Positions 21,551 to 27,666 of a stretch of 64,000 nucleotides of DNA are shown here, piece by piece. Source of the stretch: Salinicoccus sp. Bachu38 (GTDB taxonomy: Bacteria > Bacillota > Bacilli > Staphylococcales > Salinicoccaceae). The stretch lies in NCBI RefSeq assembly GCF_038561955.2, contig NZ_CP138333.2:1798001-1862000 (forward strand), read 5' to 3'. Made by a program: the position numbers and the translations under genes. Each line of letters starts with the position of its first letter. Within the stretch, counting starts at the first letter, position 1. A model generated the notes under the pieces. The model did no database searches. It was not told the origin of the DNA and saw only the letters and a list, made by a program, of their open reading frames with translations.

Positions 21551-22504
21551 ATGAAAAGATATCTATTCCCGGGATTAGTGATCGTTTTTGCGATGATTCT
21601 CGGAGCATGCGGCACATCAACTACGGAATCCAATGAAACAGACAGCGATTCCCTCACAGTCTATACGACCGTCTTCCCATTGAAGAGCTTTGCCGAACAG
21701 ATTGGCGGAGATGCGGTCACAGTCGAGACCATCTATCCGAATGGCGCCGACATCCATACTTATGAACCGACGCAGAAGGACATGCTCGAATATGCAGAAG
21801 GCGATCTTTTCATCTATACGACCGACGCACTCGATCCGGTCTCGGAAAAGATCAGAGGCGCAGTTGAAGAACACACTGTATTCTTTTCCGCTGCCGACGG
21901 CATCTCCGAGGAAGCATTCGAACATGATCATGAGCACGAGCATGAAGGTGAAGAAGGACACGACGGTGAGCATGGGCACGAACATGGTACAGACCCCCAC
22001 ATCTGGCTCGATCCTCAGCTCTCTGTCGAAATGGCGGAAGCCGTCAGGAATCAGCTTGTGGAAATGGACCCGGACAACGAATCAGCCTACACCGAAAATT
22101 TTGAAGCACTGGAAGAGGAACTGATGGCAATCCACACGGAGCTCGAGGCCCTTACAGAAGATCCTGTCCGCGATACCGTCTATATCTCCCATGAATCCAT
22201 CGGCTACCTTGCCGACAGGTACCATTTCGAACAGGTCGGCATATCCGGACTGAACAACCAGGAGCCTTCCCAGCAGGAGCTGACACAGATCATCGAGGAT
22301 ATACAAGCGCAGGAAATACCATATATCCTATATGAACAGAACATCACTTCAAAAGTTACAGACACGATACGTGAAGAGACCGACACCGAACCACTCGAGT
22401 TCCACAACCTGTCGGTATTGAATGATGAAGACGATCCGGAAGCTACCTACCAGTCCATCATGCAGGATAATATCGAAGTATTGGATCGTGCGCTGAACGA
22501 ATAG
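21551..22504 (+). CDS. Zinc ABC transporter substrate-binding lipoprotein (ZnuA/AdcA type)
   Basis: Captures Zn2+ outside the membrane for an ABC importer. It has 317 residues. The lipobox is LGA-Cys20. Cluster A-I metal ligands fit His69 (GADIHTYEP), His150 (TDPHIWLDP), His214 (YISHESIGYL) and Glu262 (YEQN). A His/Asp/Glu-rich loop (about residues 124-147) directly precedes the second ligand and is characteristic of zinc, not manganese, carriers. AAGGAG is seven bases from the ATG. No ABC ATPase or permease gene adjoins it, so the partner must be elsewhere. Two Zur boxes upstream indicate repression when zinc is plentiful. Confidence 0.93.
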   Translation: MKRYLFPGLVIVFAMILGACGTSTTESNETDSDSLTVYTTVFPLKSFAEQIGGDAVTVETIYPNGADIHTYEPTQKDMLEYAEGDLFIYTTDALDPVSEKIRGAVEEHTVFFSAADGISEEAFEHDHEHEHEGEEGHDGEHGHEHGTDPHIWLDPQLSVEMAEAVRNQLVEMDPDNESAYTENFEALEEELMAIHTELEALTEDPVRDTVYISHESIGYLADRYHFEQVGISGLNNQEPSQQELTQIIEDIQAQEIPYILYEQNITSKVTDTIREETDTEPLEFHNLSVLNDEDDPEATYQSIMQDNIEVLDRALNE

Positions 22505-22541
22505 AACAGGGCAGTTGACGCCCCAACCAGCCACAGTACCC

Positions 22542-22571
22542 AAAAAAGCTGACCTCAAGGTCAGCTTTTTT
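22542..22571. terminator. Bidirectional terminator after the zinc-binding protein gene
   Basis: AAAAAAGCTGACC, loop TCAA, GGTCAGCTTTTTT; it also serves the convergent small membrane protein gene. Confidence 0.9.
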
Positions 22572-22578
22572 CATTCCA

Positions 22579-22749
22579 CTACGTATTTTCCGCTTCTATC
22601 TCATGCTTGAGCTTCTCAGTGAATTCCTTGATCTCATCGACATCCTTTTTCAGGAAGAAGGCGAGGACGGCCACCCCGACTGTCCCCACTACAGCAAGTA
22701 CAGCAACCAATTTAAGTAAAAAACTGAGCAATGATTTTATGAATTCCAT
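22579..22749 (-). CDS. Small single-span membrane protein
   Basis: It has 56 residues: MEFIKS, then about 27 hydrophobic residues (LLSFLLKLVAVLAVVGTVGVA region), then a charged helix (KKDVDEIKEFTEKLKHEIEAE) likely to be coiled or amphipathic. No family recognised. The ATG at 22749 is preferred over 22761 because GGAGG lies five bases before it and the earlier ATG overlaps that site. It stands alone between two terminated genes. Confidence 0.6.
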   Translation of the reverse strand: MEFIKSLLSFLLKLVAVLAVVGTVGVAVLAFFLKKDVDEIKEFTEKLKHEIEAENT

Positions 22750-22823
22750 ATTGACCTCCATGAAGTGTTTTACTCACTCTACCCTGAGACTGAAAAATTT
22801 ATGCAAAAAGTTAAGAAACAGGG

Positions 22824-22852
22824 TTGCTATTTATCTGAAAATTCAGTATTAT
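22824..22852 (+). promoter_or_regulatory. Candidate promoter of an intergenic small RNA
   Basis: TTGCTA (22824-22829), exactly 17 bp, TATTAT (22847-22852). No protein-coding gene follows on this strand before the terminator at 22914-22940. Confidence 0.45.
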
Positions 22853-22857
22853 AAAAT

Positions 22858-22940
22858 TAGTTAATCACTATTAACTAACCTATTCCATTTTCTTAAAAAT
22901 TTCTCCTATTTTTCCTGCACCCACCCGGTGCAGGTTTTTT
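22858..22940 (+). ncRNA. Candidate small regulatory RNA (~83 nt)
   Basis: After the predicted promoter come a perfect hairpin TTAGTTAA-TCACTA-TTAACTAA (22857-22878), a pyrimidine-rich stretch with TTTCTCCTATTTTT, and an intrinsic terminator CCTGCACC-CACCC-GGTGCAGG plus six T (22914-22940). The terminator has its T-run only on the plus strand, where no coding gene ends, so it implies a separate transcript. The C-rich loop and UCUCCU resemble the anti-Shine-Dalgarno seed regions of staphylococcal small RNAs. This is an inference; no family was recognised. Confidence 0.45.
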
Positions 22941-22945
22941 ATTTT

Positions 22946-23344
22946 CTAACCTTCAATCACTTTGATATGCACCTTCCGGTCCCTCGGTCCGTCGAACTCC
23001 GCGAAATAGGTGCTCTGCCATGTGCCATAGATGACCTGGCCGCCTTCTATGATCAATGTTTCGCTGGCACCCGTCAACGAGGATTTCATGTGCGAATCCG
23101 AATTGCCCTCTGCGTGCCTGTACTCCTTTTTATTGTCGAATGTCATATTCATTCCATAGACCAGATCACGTGTCACATCGGGATCGGCATTTTCATTGAT
23201 GGTGATGCCTGCTGTCGTATGCGGGGTGAAAATTGTCATGATGCCTTCCTTCACTCCGCTCTTCCCGAGTGCTTCTTCGACAAGCGAATCGATATTAATA
23301 TACTCTTCTCTTACCTTGGATGTTACAGTAAATGTAAATAGCAT
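22946..23344 (-). CDS. YjbQ family protein (UPF0047, secondary thiamine-phosphate synthase type)
   Basis: It has 132 residues, typical of YjbQ. The conserved TPHTTAGITINENADPDV, HAEGNSDSHMKSSL and GTWQSTYFAEFDGPR(D)R motifs hold the His/Asp/Glu residues lining the active-site pocket. An E. coli homologue shows weak thiamine-phosphate synthase activity; the physiological role is not settled. It is monocistronic. The hairpin just downstream points the other way and probably belongs to the candidate small RNA. Confidence 0.88.
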   Translation of the reverse strand: MLFTFTVTSKVREEYINIDSLVEEALGKSGVKEGIMTIFTPHTTAGITINENADPDVTRDLVYGMNMTFDNKKEYRHAEGNSDSHMKSSLTGASETLIIEGGQVIYGTWQSTYFAEFDGPRDRKVHIKVIEG

Positions 23345-23352
23345 ATTATCAC

Positions 23353-23383
23353 CTTTAACTTTCTTCTTTATGGGTACTATAAT
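23353..23383 (+). promoter_or_regulatory. SigB-like promoter (overlapping a SigA -10) of the DUF2188 gene
   Basis: CTTTAA (23353-23358), 13 bp, GGGTAC (23372-23377): one mismatch per hexamer from the SigB consensus GTTTAA-N12-15-GGGTAT. A TATAAT follows immediately (23378-23383) and could serve SigA. Confidence 0.55.
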
Positions 23384-23412
23384 ACTAGAGATTCATGAAA
23401 GGGGAAATGCAA

Positions 23413-23829
23413 ATGCCTTATACAATGAACGACTATCCGGATTCTTTGAAGAACATGGAGAAGCTGGAGCGTAAAAAGGCGATTGACATCATCAATGCCC
23501 TGCTCGAGGAGGGCTATGACGAAGGACGTGCCATTCCGATTGGTACCGATCAGGCGAAGGAATGGTATCAGGATGCCTCCCAGAAAGAATTGGATGAACT
23601 CAAGAATGAAAAAGTCACAGATCATGAAGATGATCCGGGCAAGCAGGGCGGCAAGATTGCCGACAACGACGTGGAAGTCTTCTTTGAGGATGATGAATGG
23701 AAAGTCCAGACCAAAGGGGCAAAGCGTCCGAGCAACACGTATGACAACAAGAACGACGCCACCAGACGGGCGAAGGAGATTGCCGAAAACCGCGGTGCTG
23801 AAGCCATCATCCATAATAAAAATGAATAG
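23413..23829 (+). CDS. DUF2188 domain protein (YdaT-like general stress protein)
   Basis: It has 138 residues. The N-terminal half (MPYTMNDYPDSLKNMEKLERKKAIDIINALL..GYDEGRAIPI) matches the YdaT group. The C-terminal half (about 80-138) is a DUF2188 unit (WKVQTKGAKRPSNTYDNKNDATRRAKEIAENRG). Very hydrophilic. ATG 23413 is preferred over two earlier in-frame ATGs because AAGGGG is eight bases before it. In B. subtilis ydaT belongs to the SigB general stress regulon as I recall, and a SigB-like promoter lies here too. Molecular function unknown. Confidence 0.82.
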   Translation: MPYTMNDYPDSLKNMEKLERKKAIDIINALLEEGYDEGRAIPIGTDQAKEWYQDASQKELDELKNEKVTDHEDDPGKQGGKIADNDVEVFFEDDEWKVQTKGAKRPSNTYDNKNDATRRAKEIAENRGAEAIIHNKNE

Positions 23830-23836
23830 AACAGAC

Positions 23837-23865
23837 ATCCCCGGTCCCATGGTGGGCCGGGGATT
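23837..23865 (+). terminator. Terminator of the DUF2188 gene
   Basis: ATCCCCGG-CCCA/TGGG-CCGGGGAT followed by five T-rich bases. Confidence 0.82.
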
Positions 23866-23868
23866 TTT

Positions 23869-24933
23869 CTATACCTGCCGATTCAGATCCTGTCTGCCAT
23901 CGAGACCAACCTTCTCCAGAGTCAGCCCTTGACGTGTGAAATCGACCTCCAGCATCAGTGAGGTCAGATGGATGATGGAGTCAATCGACGGCGTCTCTAC
24001 ATCCACCGCTTCTGCAATGCTCTTCCACAGGACGAGGCCGTACCCCACATCTTCCACAACATAGCGGTTGTTCAGGGTCACTGGTCCAACAAGATCCTTC
24101 AATATGGGGCTTTCGTTGTACTGTTCCTTCAGTGGCTTGTCCGGTTCGAAATAGGTGCTCCTTTCCGAACGGGCGGATTTATCCAGCACCTCGAATCCAA
24201 GTGCATCACATATCTTCTGTCGCTCCCCATCTATCGCCTCGATCACCTTGACCGTATGATGCGTCACCCCATCACGATAGAGATAGAACTCATCACCATG
24301 ATTGTCGATGAAGCCCGTATTCAGTATGGAAGGGGCTGGGTGGCTCTCAGGATTCCCGTTATTCAATGCAGTTTCGATGATGTTCGCGGCCGGTACGAGC
24401 GTATCGTAGAGTATCGTCAATTTTTCCATCATCTGTTCCGTGTCACTGCTCGGATACGCACTGAACAGGTTATGCCTGCTCCTCAGTATGATATCCGCAT
24501 CATTTTCTTCATAGTCATATCGTGCAGCATATGTCAGGGACATCGATTCGCCGATCAGAACGGATACGTCCGGACGTTTTTCCTTCAATGAATTACCCAG
24601 TACCATGCTGTTCATTGCACTCGCGCCATTGATGAAGACCATCTGTCCTTCTTCCAGATATGGAATCAGCTCCTCGAACATCTGAGCGAGAATATGGGTC
24701 GGCAGACACGTCATGATCACTTCCGCATCTTCCACCGCTTCGAGCGGATCCTGGGTGAATTTATGGAAATAAAGCGCCTCTCCCTTAAAATTGACCTTGC
24801 CCTGCATGATGTCCTCATGAGGATCCTTCAACGCCTGCAGGGAATGATACAGCGTCACTTCATGACCTCTTGAGGTCAGATCCGCCGCGGCAACAACTCC
24901 CCCGTTACCTGCACCAACTATGGAAACTTTCAT
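23869..24933 (-). CDS. NAD/NADP octopine/nopaline dehydrogenase family protein (opine dehydrogenase)
   Basis: It has 354 residues. An N-terminal Rossmann fold (GAGNGG, 7-12) is followed by the opine dehydrogenase C-terminal domain, with His198-Pro199 in the NPESHPAPSIL segment as the probable catalytic histidine. Such enzymes reductively join an amino acid amine to a 2-oxo acid. The staphylopine enzyme CntM is a distant, longer relative that sits in a cnt metallophore operon. Nothing like cntK, cntL or an ABC importer is nearby here, so the substrate pair is unknown. A TATAAT on the minus strand about 45 bp upstream suggests its own promoter. Confidence 0.82.
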   Translation of the reverse strand: MKVSIVGAGNGGVVAAADLTSRGHEVTLYHSLQALKDPHEDIMQGKVNFKGEALYFHKFTQDPLEAVEDAEVIMTCLPTHILAQMFEELIPYLEEGQMVFINGASAMNSMVLGNSLKEKRPDVSVLIGESMSLTYAARYDYEENDADIILRSRHNLFSAYPSSDTEQMMEKLTILYDTLVPAANIIETALNNGNPESHPAPSILNTGFIDNHGDEFYLYRDGVTHHTVKVIEAIDGERQKICDALGFEVLDKSARSERSTYFEPDKPLKEQYNESPILKDLVGPVTLNNRYVVEDVGYGLVLWKSIAEAVDVETPSIDSIIHLTSLMLEVDFTRQGLTLEKVGLDGRQDLNRQV

Positions 24934-25000
24934 TTAATTAGAACACTCCTTAATTTGTATAGGAAGTATTATACTGAAAATTCCGATATTAATCCACTAT

Positions 25001-25024
25001 AAAACCCGGTTCCGAAGAACCGGG
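25001..25024 (-). terminator. Terminator of the Nudix gene
   Basis: Minus strand: CCCGGTTC, loop TTCG, GAACCGGG, then TTTT. Confidence 0.88.
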
Positions 25025-25032
25025 CCATATCT

Positions 25033-25437
25033 CTATTTTGCAGGACTGCCATTTTTGATCAGTTCGATGGCCGGAATATCGGCGGGTGCCCAGTCCAGTG
25101 CTTCGATATCCCCGCGCGACAGCCATTTCATATCGATGTGTTCAAGCAGCTGGATTTCACCCGACAGCTGTTTCGCATAATATGTCGTCAGTTCAACCGT
25201 GCCGAAATCATATTCATGCACTGTCGTGGTGATCCGTTGCCCCACTTCTATTTCACAGTCCATCTCTTCCATCAGCTCGCGTTCCAACGCTTCGCCCGGC
25301 GCCTCCCCCTCTTCGATCTTGCCTCCGGGGAATTCCCACATCAGGGCCAGGTTCTTGCCTTCCGGCCTCTGTGCACACAATATCTCATCCTTTTCGTTCA
25401 CTATGACAGCGCCAACGACTCTGATATATTTCTTCAT
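25033..25437 (-). CDS. Nudix hydrolase, MutT-like (8-oxo-dGTP diphosphatase type)
   Basis: It has 134 residues. The Nudix box is complete: Gly39-x5-Glu45-x7-Arg53-Glu54-x2-Glu57-Glu58. The N-terminal VVGAVIVNEKDEILCAQRP and the W-x-F-P-G-G-K segment are those of MutT proteins that clean oxidised nucleotides from the pool. The exact substrate cannot be fixed by sequence; CTP pyrophosphohydrolases of the NudG type look similar. ATG 25437 has GGAGG five bases ahead; the earlier in-frame ATG (25449) overlaps that site. Confidence 0.86.
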   Translation of the reverse strand: MKKYIRVVGAVIVNEKDEILCAQRPEGKNLALMWEFPGGKIEEGEAPGEALERELMEEMDCEIEVGQRITTTVHEYDFGTVELTTYYAKQLSGEIQLLEHIDMKWLSRGDIEALDWAPADIPAIELIKNGSPAK

Positions 25438-25513
25438 GATATCCTCCAAAGATTTTATAATACGCTCATTATAACAAATAAACTGCGCGGGTTCCCCCTT
25501 CGCAGTCGTATTT

Positions 25514-25528
25514 CATATACAGTATATG
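25514..25528. promoter_or_regulatory. Perfect 7-1-7 palindrome upstream of the Nudix gene
   Basis: CATATAC-A-GTATATG lies about 75 bp upstream of the Nudix start and beyond the terminator of the peptide gene. It looks like an operator for a dimeric regulator; none is identified. Confidence 0.35.
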
Positions 25529-25572
25529 GTATTATTATCTTGTCCTAAAAACGCCCCACCTTAAATTTACAC

Positions 25573-25629
25573 AAAAAAAGACCCTCTGCCCAAAATTATT
25601 AAGAGGTCGGGTGCATTCGGGGCAGAGGG
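25573..25629 (-). terminator. Large-loop terminator of the signal-peptide gene
   Basis: Minus strand: CCCTCTGCCC (25629-25620), a 28-base loop, GGGCAGAGGG (25591-25582), then TCTTTTTTT. It lies 44 bp after the stop codon, giving the short mRNA a structured 3' end. Confidence 0.75.
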
Positions 25630-25672
25630 AATCCAATTAAGGGTAAGGAAAAAATGAACTTACTAGAAGTTG

Positions 25673-25852
25673 CTAATAAACATTGATAGGGGCTGGCCTG
25701 CCATCAGGAAGATAACCGGAACCTTTACCAAAAGTTCCAACTTCTTCATAGCCACTCTTTACAACACTCGCTTCTGCTGTAGGAGTATTGACTGCCGAGA
25801 AGGAGCCTAATAGAATAGTACTCACAACTACAGCGCTGATAATCTTTTTCAT
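25673..25852 (-). CDS. Secreted pre-peptide, candidate RRNPP signalling peptide
   Basis: It has 59 residues. MKK, a hydrophobic core (residues 4-20) and AEA (26-28) form a Sec signal peptide with predicted cleavage before Ser29, leaving a 31-residue tail that ends GRPAPINVY. No cysteines, and no lantibiotic or AgrD features. The ORF extends upstream to 25939, but ATG 25852 has AAGGTGGTG ahead of it and begins the signal peptide. It is divergent from an HTH-TPR regulator, 109 bp apart, with a promoter TTGATA-N17-CATACT in the gap. This matches papR- and nprX-type genes, whose C-terminal 5-8 residues are imported and sense cell density. The peptide itself matches nothing I know. Confidence 0.75.
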   Translation of the reverse strand: MKKIISAVVVSTILLGSFSAVNTPTAEASVVKSGYEEVGTFGKGSGYLPDGRPAPINVY

Positions 25853-25882
25853 GCCATCACCACCTTCAATGTTTATATTTAT

Positions 25883-25936
25883 AGTATGCACCATTCTAAA
25901 TATTCTATCAATATTCACATATGCAAAAATTGTGAA
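25883..25936. promoter_or_regulatory. Peptide-gene promoter and candidate regulator operator
   Basis: Minus-strand promoter TTGATA (25911-25906), 17 bp, CATACT (25888-25883). Over the -35 and spacer lie two tandem 11-mers, TCTAAATATTC (25895-25905) and TATCAATATTC (25906-25916), 8 of 11 identical. An inverted repeat TTCACA-N11-TGTGAA (25914-25936) overlaps the second. These are the best candidates for the site of the HTH-TPR regulator. No convincing hexamer pair for the regulator itself was found. Confidence 0.5.
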
Positions 25937-25961
25937 CATTTACTTATTCGGGAGGATACTG

Positions 25962-26843
25962 ATGAGATATCACGAACGCTTCAAGGAAATCCGACAGCAA
26001 AAAGGTCTGACCCATAAGGAGTTATCAGAAGGCATATGCGGAATGACGACGATCTACCGGTTCGAACGGGGAGATACTGCGATTGCTGCAGAAGTGCTGT
26101 ACAAGCTGTGCCAACGTCTCAAAGTCAGCATGCAGACCCTGTTCATAGATGAGGAATCGGAGTATGCGCTGATCGACTACTACCTCGACAAACTGCGGGA
26201 CTATGTCTACTTCAAGCATCCGGAGATGCTCAAGCTGACGCTTCAGGATGCAAAGAAAACGATCAATGAAAGACCCGGTTTCGATCTGAAGTACCGCAAC
26301 TATGACCGGCTCTACCGCGTGTATACCGCAATCGATCTGAGGAATGACGACAAATATGCACAGGCTGAAAAAATCCTCCTTGAGCTGCTGGAGGAAACCA
26401 AACACGTCCAGTCTATAGAACTCGAAATCGTCAATACACTCGGCGATCTGTATATCGTCATGGACCGGGACGAGGACGCCCTCGCCCTCTATCATAAGCA
26501 CAGGAACCGGATTCTCGACTTTCCACGTGTGAATGGTTTCGAGAGGTATATGATCAAGCAGCTCCATTACGGCTATGCAACATGCCTATACAATAACTTT
26601 TCATATGTCCAGGCGTTGGAGGTGTGCTACAAGCTGCTCATCAGAATCCAGGAGAACAACTCCATATTCTACCTGGGCAAGGCGCACCATCTGATGTCTC
26701 TGATCTATGTTGCACTGAAAGACCCCGAACCGGCAAAAGAGCACCTTGCCAAATGCGAAGCTGCCTTCCTGCTTGAAGATCTCGACGACAGGATGGCATA
26801 TCATATACAGATCGCCAAAGAGGAAATAAAAGTGCTGGAGTAG
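25962..26843 (+). CDS. HTH-TPR transcriptional regulator, PlcR/NprR-like (RRNPP family)
   Basis: It has 293 residues, close to PlcR (285). Residues ~5-63 are an XRE-type helix-turn-helix (FKEIRQQKGLTHKELSEGICGMTTIYRFERGD). The rest is all-helical with TPR-like repeats, e.g. ELEIVNTLGDLYIVMDRDEDALALYHKH (~165-192) and KAHHLMSLIYVALKDPEPAKEHLAKCEAAF near the end. In RRNPP regulators this domain binds a re-imported peptide and switches DNA binding or dimer shape. ATG 25962 has GGAGG six bases upstream; the longer frame from 25788 runs across the peptide-gene promoter. An Rgg-type protein is the nearest alternative, but the TPR pattern favours PlcR/NprR. Confidence 0.82.
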   Translation: MRYHERFKEIRQQKGLTHKELSEGICGMTTIYRFERGDTAIAAEVLYKLCQRLKVSMQTLFIDEESEYALIDYYLDKLRDYVYFKHPEMLKLTLQDAKKTINERPGFDLKYRNYDRLYRVYTAIDLRNDDKYAQAEKILLELLEETKHVQSIELEIVNTLGDLYIVMDRDEDALALYHKHRNRILDFPRVNGFERYMIKQLHYGYATCLYNNFSYVQALEVCYKLLIRIQENNSIFYLGKAHHLMSLIYVALKDPEPAKEHLAKCEAAFLLEDLDDRMAYHIQIAKEEIKVLE

Positions 26844-26863
26844 ACACCTACTCCAGCACTTTT
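26828..26863. terminator. Bidirectional terminator after the HTH-TPR regulator
   Basis: AAAAGTGCTGGAGTAG, loop ACAC, CTACTCCAGCACTTTT: a perfect 16-bp stem that includes the regulator stop codon and touches the stop of the convergent acetyltransferase gene. Confidence 0.9.
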
Positions 26864-27357
26864 CATATGGATCGTTTGAACCTGAGCGAAGTCTGCACTT
26901 CGCCCGCTCCCGTCCTCCGAGATTTCTGTTCGACATACTCGAATCCCCTGGCTTCGTAGAACGGCTGTCCGTACACATTACCTTCCTGTACAGACACCCA
27001 CTGTTCCACCAACCCTTTATTCCTGTGGTCATCCGTCAGGCGATGAAGAAGCATTCCGCCGATGCCCATGTATCTATAGTGTGCTTCGACATAAAAGACA
27101 TATATTTCTCCGCTGCGGACAGATGTCCTGCCGCCACCGATTACGCCGACAACTGCACCATCCAGCTCGGCAACATAACTGTAATGGCCTCTGCCGATAT
27201 CCTGCATGACCTTTTTTTCGTTATACCAGAAAGCAACGGTCTCATGCTGATGGCTTTCAGACATCAGGCCCTCCACCGTCTGCTTCCAGCCGAGGCGGCA
27301 GATCCGGGCGATAGCCGGTGCATCCCGTGTTTTGGGTCTGCGGATACTAGGTTCCAT
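26863..27357 (-). CDS. GNAT family N-acetyltransferase
   Basis: It has 164 residues. The GNAT acetyl-CoA motif A is seen as IYVFYVEAHYRYMGIGGMLLHRL (R/Q-x-x-G-x-G/A loop as YRYMGIG), followed by motif B with NVYGQPFYEARGFEYVE. The substrate is not predictable. The GTG at 27366 overlaps the preceding stop codon (GTGA) and is an alternative start; ATG 27357 has GGGGGAG upstream. It is last in a run after the iron alcohol dehydrogenase and the I9-like lipoprotein genes, and ends at a terminator shared with the HTH-TPR regulator. Confidence 0.83.
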   Translation of the reverse strand: MEPSIRRPKTRDAPAIARICRLGWKQTVEGLMSESHQHETVAFWYNEKKVMQDIGRGHYSYVAELDGAVVGVIGGGRTSVRSGEIYVFYVEAHYRYMGIGGMLLHRLTDDHRNKGLVEQWVSVQEGNVYGQPFYEARGFEYVEQKSRRTGAGEVQTSLRFKRSI

Positions 27358-27362
27358 GGAAA

Positions 27363-27656
27363 TCACTTCTCCCCCGGAGGGTCAGGCACATGCACTTCCT
27401 GGTCCACTTCGACATAGTTCACTTTATCCAAGCCCTCCATCTTCTCCGCTTCGGCTTCCGTCATGGAGATGACATACACCTTCATCAATGAAAACCGCTG
27501 TTTGATATCCCCGTCATCCAGGCCGGCCTCATCGAGATCCGCTTCAGTCAGCTCCCCCCTGACACCGACCAGGTAGTCCTCCTTCTCTTCCATGCCATCA
27601 CACCCCACCATCATAAGGATTGATATGAAAAACACCAAGCGGATGCGCTTCTTCAT
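27363..27656 (-). CDS. Lipoprotein resembling a subtilisin propeptide (Inhibitor I9-like)
   Basis: It has 97 residues. The signal peptide ends in lipobox M16-V17-G18-Cys19. The mature part reads like the I9 propeptide/inhibitor fold of subtilases: DYLVGVRG near its start, KQRFSLMKVYVISMTEAEAEKMEGL in the middle and NYVEVDQEVHV near the end. Stand-alone I9 proteins can inhibit or chaperone subtilisin-like proteases, but no protease gene is adjacent. ATG 27656 has AGGGGTGA seven bases upstream; the longer frame overlaps the alcohol dehydrogenase gene. Assignment to I9 is by pattern only. Confidence 0.6.
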   Translation of the reverse strand: MKKRIRLVFFISILMMVGCDGMEEKEDYLVGVRGELTEADLDEAGLDDGDIKQRFSLMKVYVISMTEAEAEKMEGLDKVNYVEVDQEVHVPDPPGEK

Positions 27657-27666
27657 GGCATCACCC

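Noticed and set aside
22914-22940. Terminator of yjbQ
   Set aside because: The T-run lies on the plus strand; read from yjbQ the hairpin is followed by A residues.
25885-25936. PlcR box in the signalling-pair gap
   Set aside because: Two TATGCA half-sites exist, but neither completes TATGNAN4TNCATA.
25788-25961. N-terminal extension of the HTH-TPR regulator
   Set aside because: It would run antisense through the peptide gene and its promoter, while ATG 25962 has a well-spaced GGAGG and begins the HTH.
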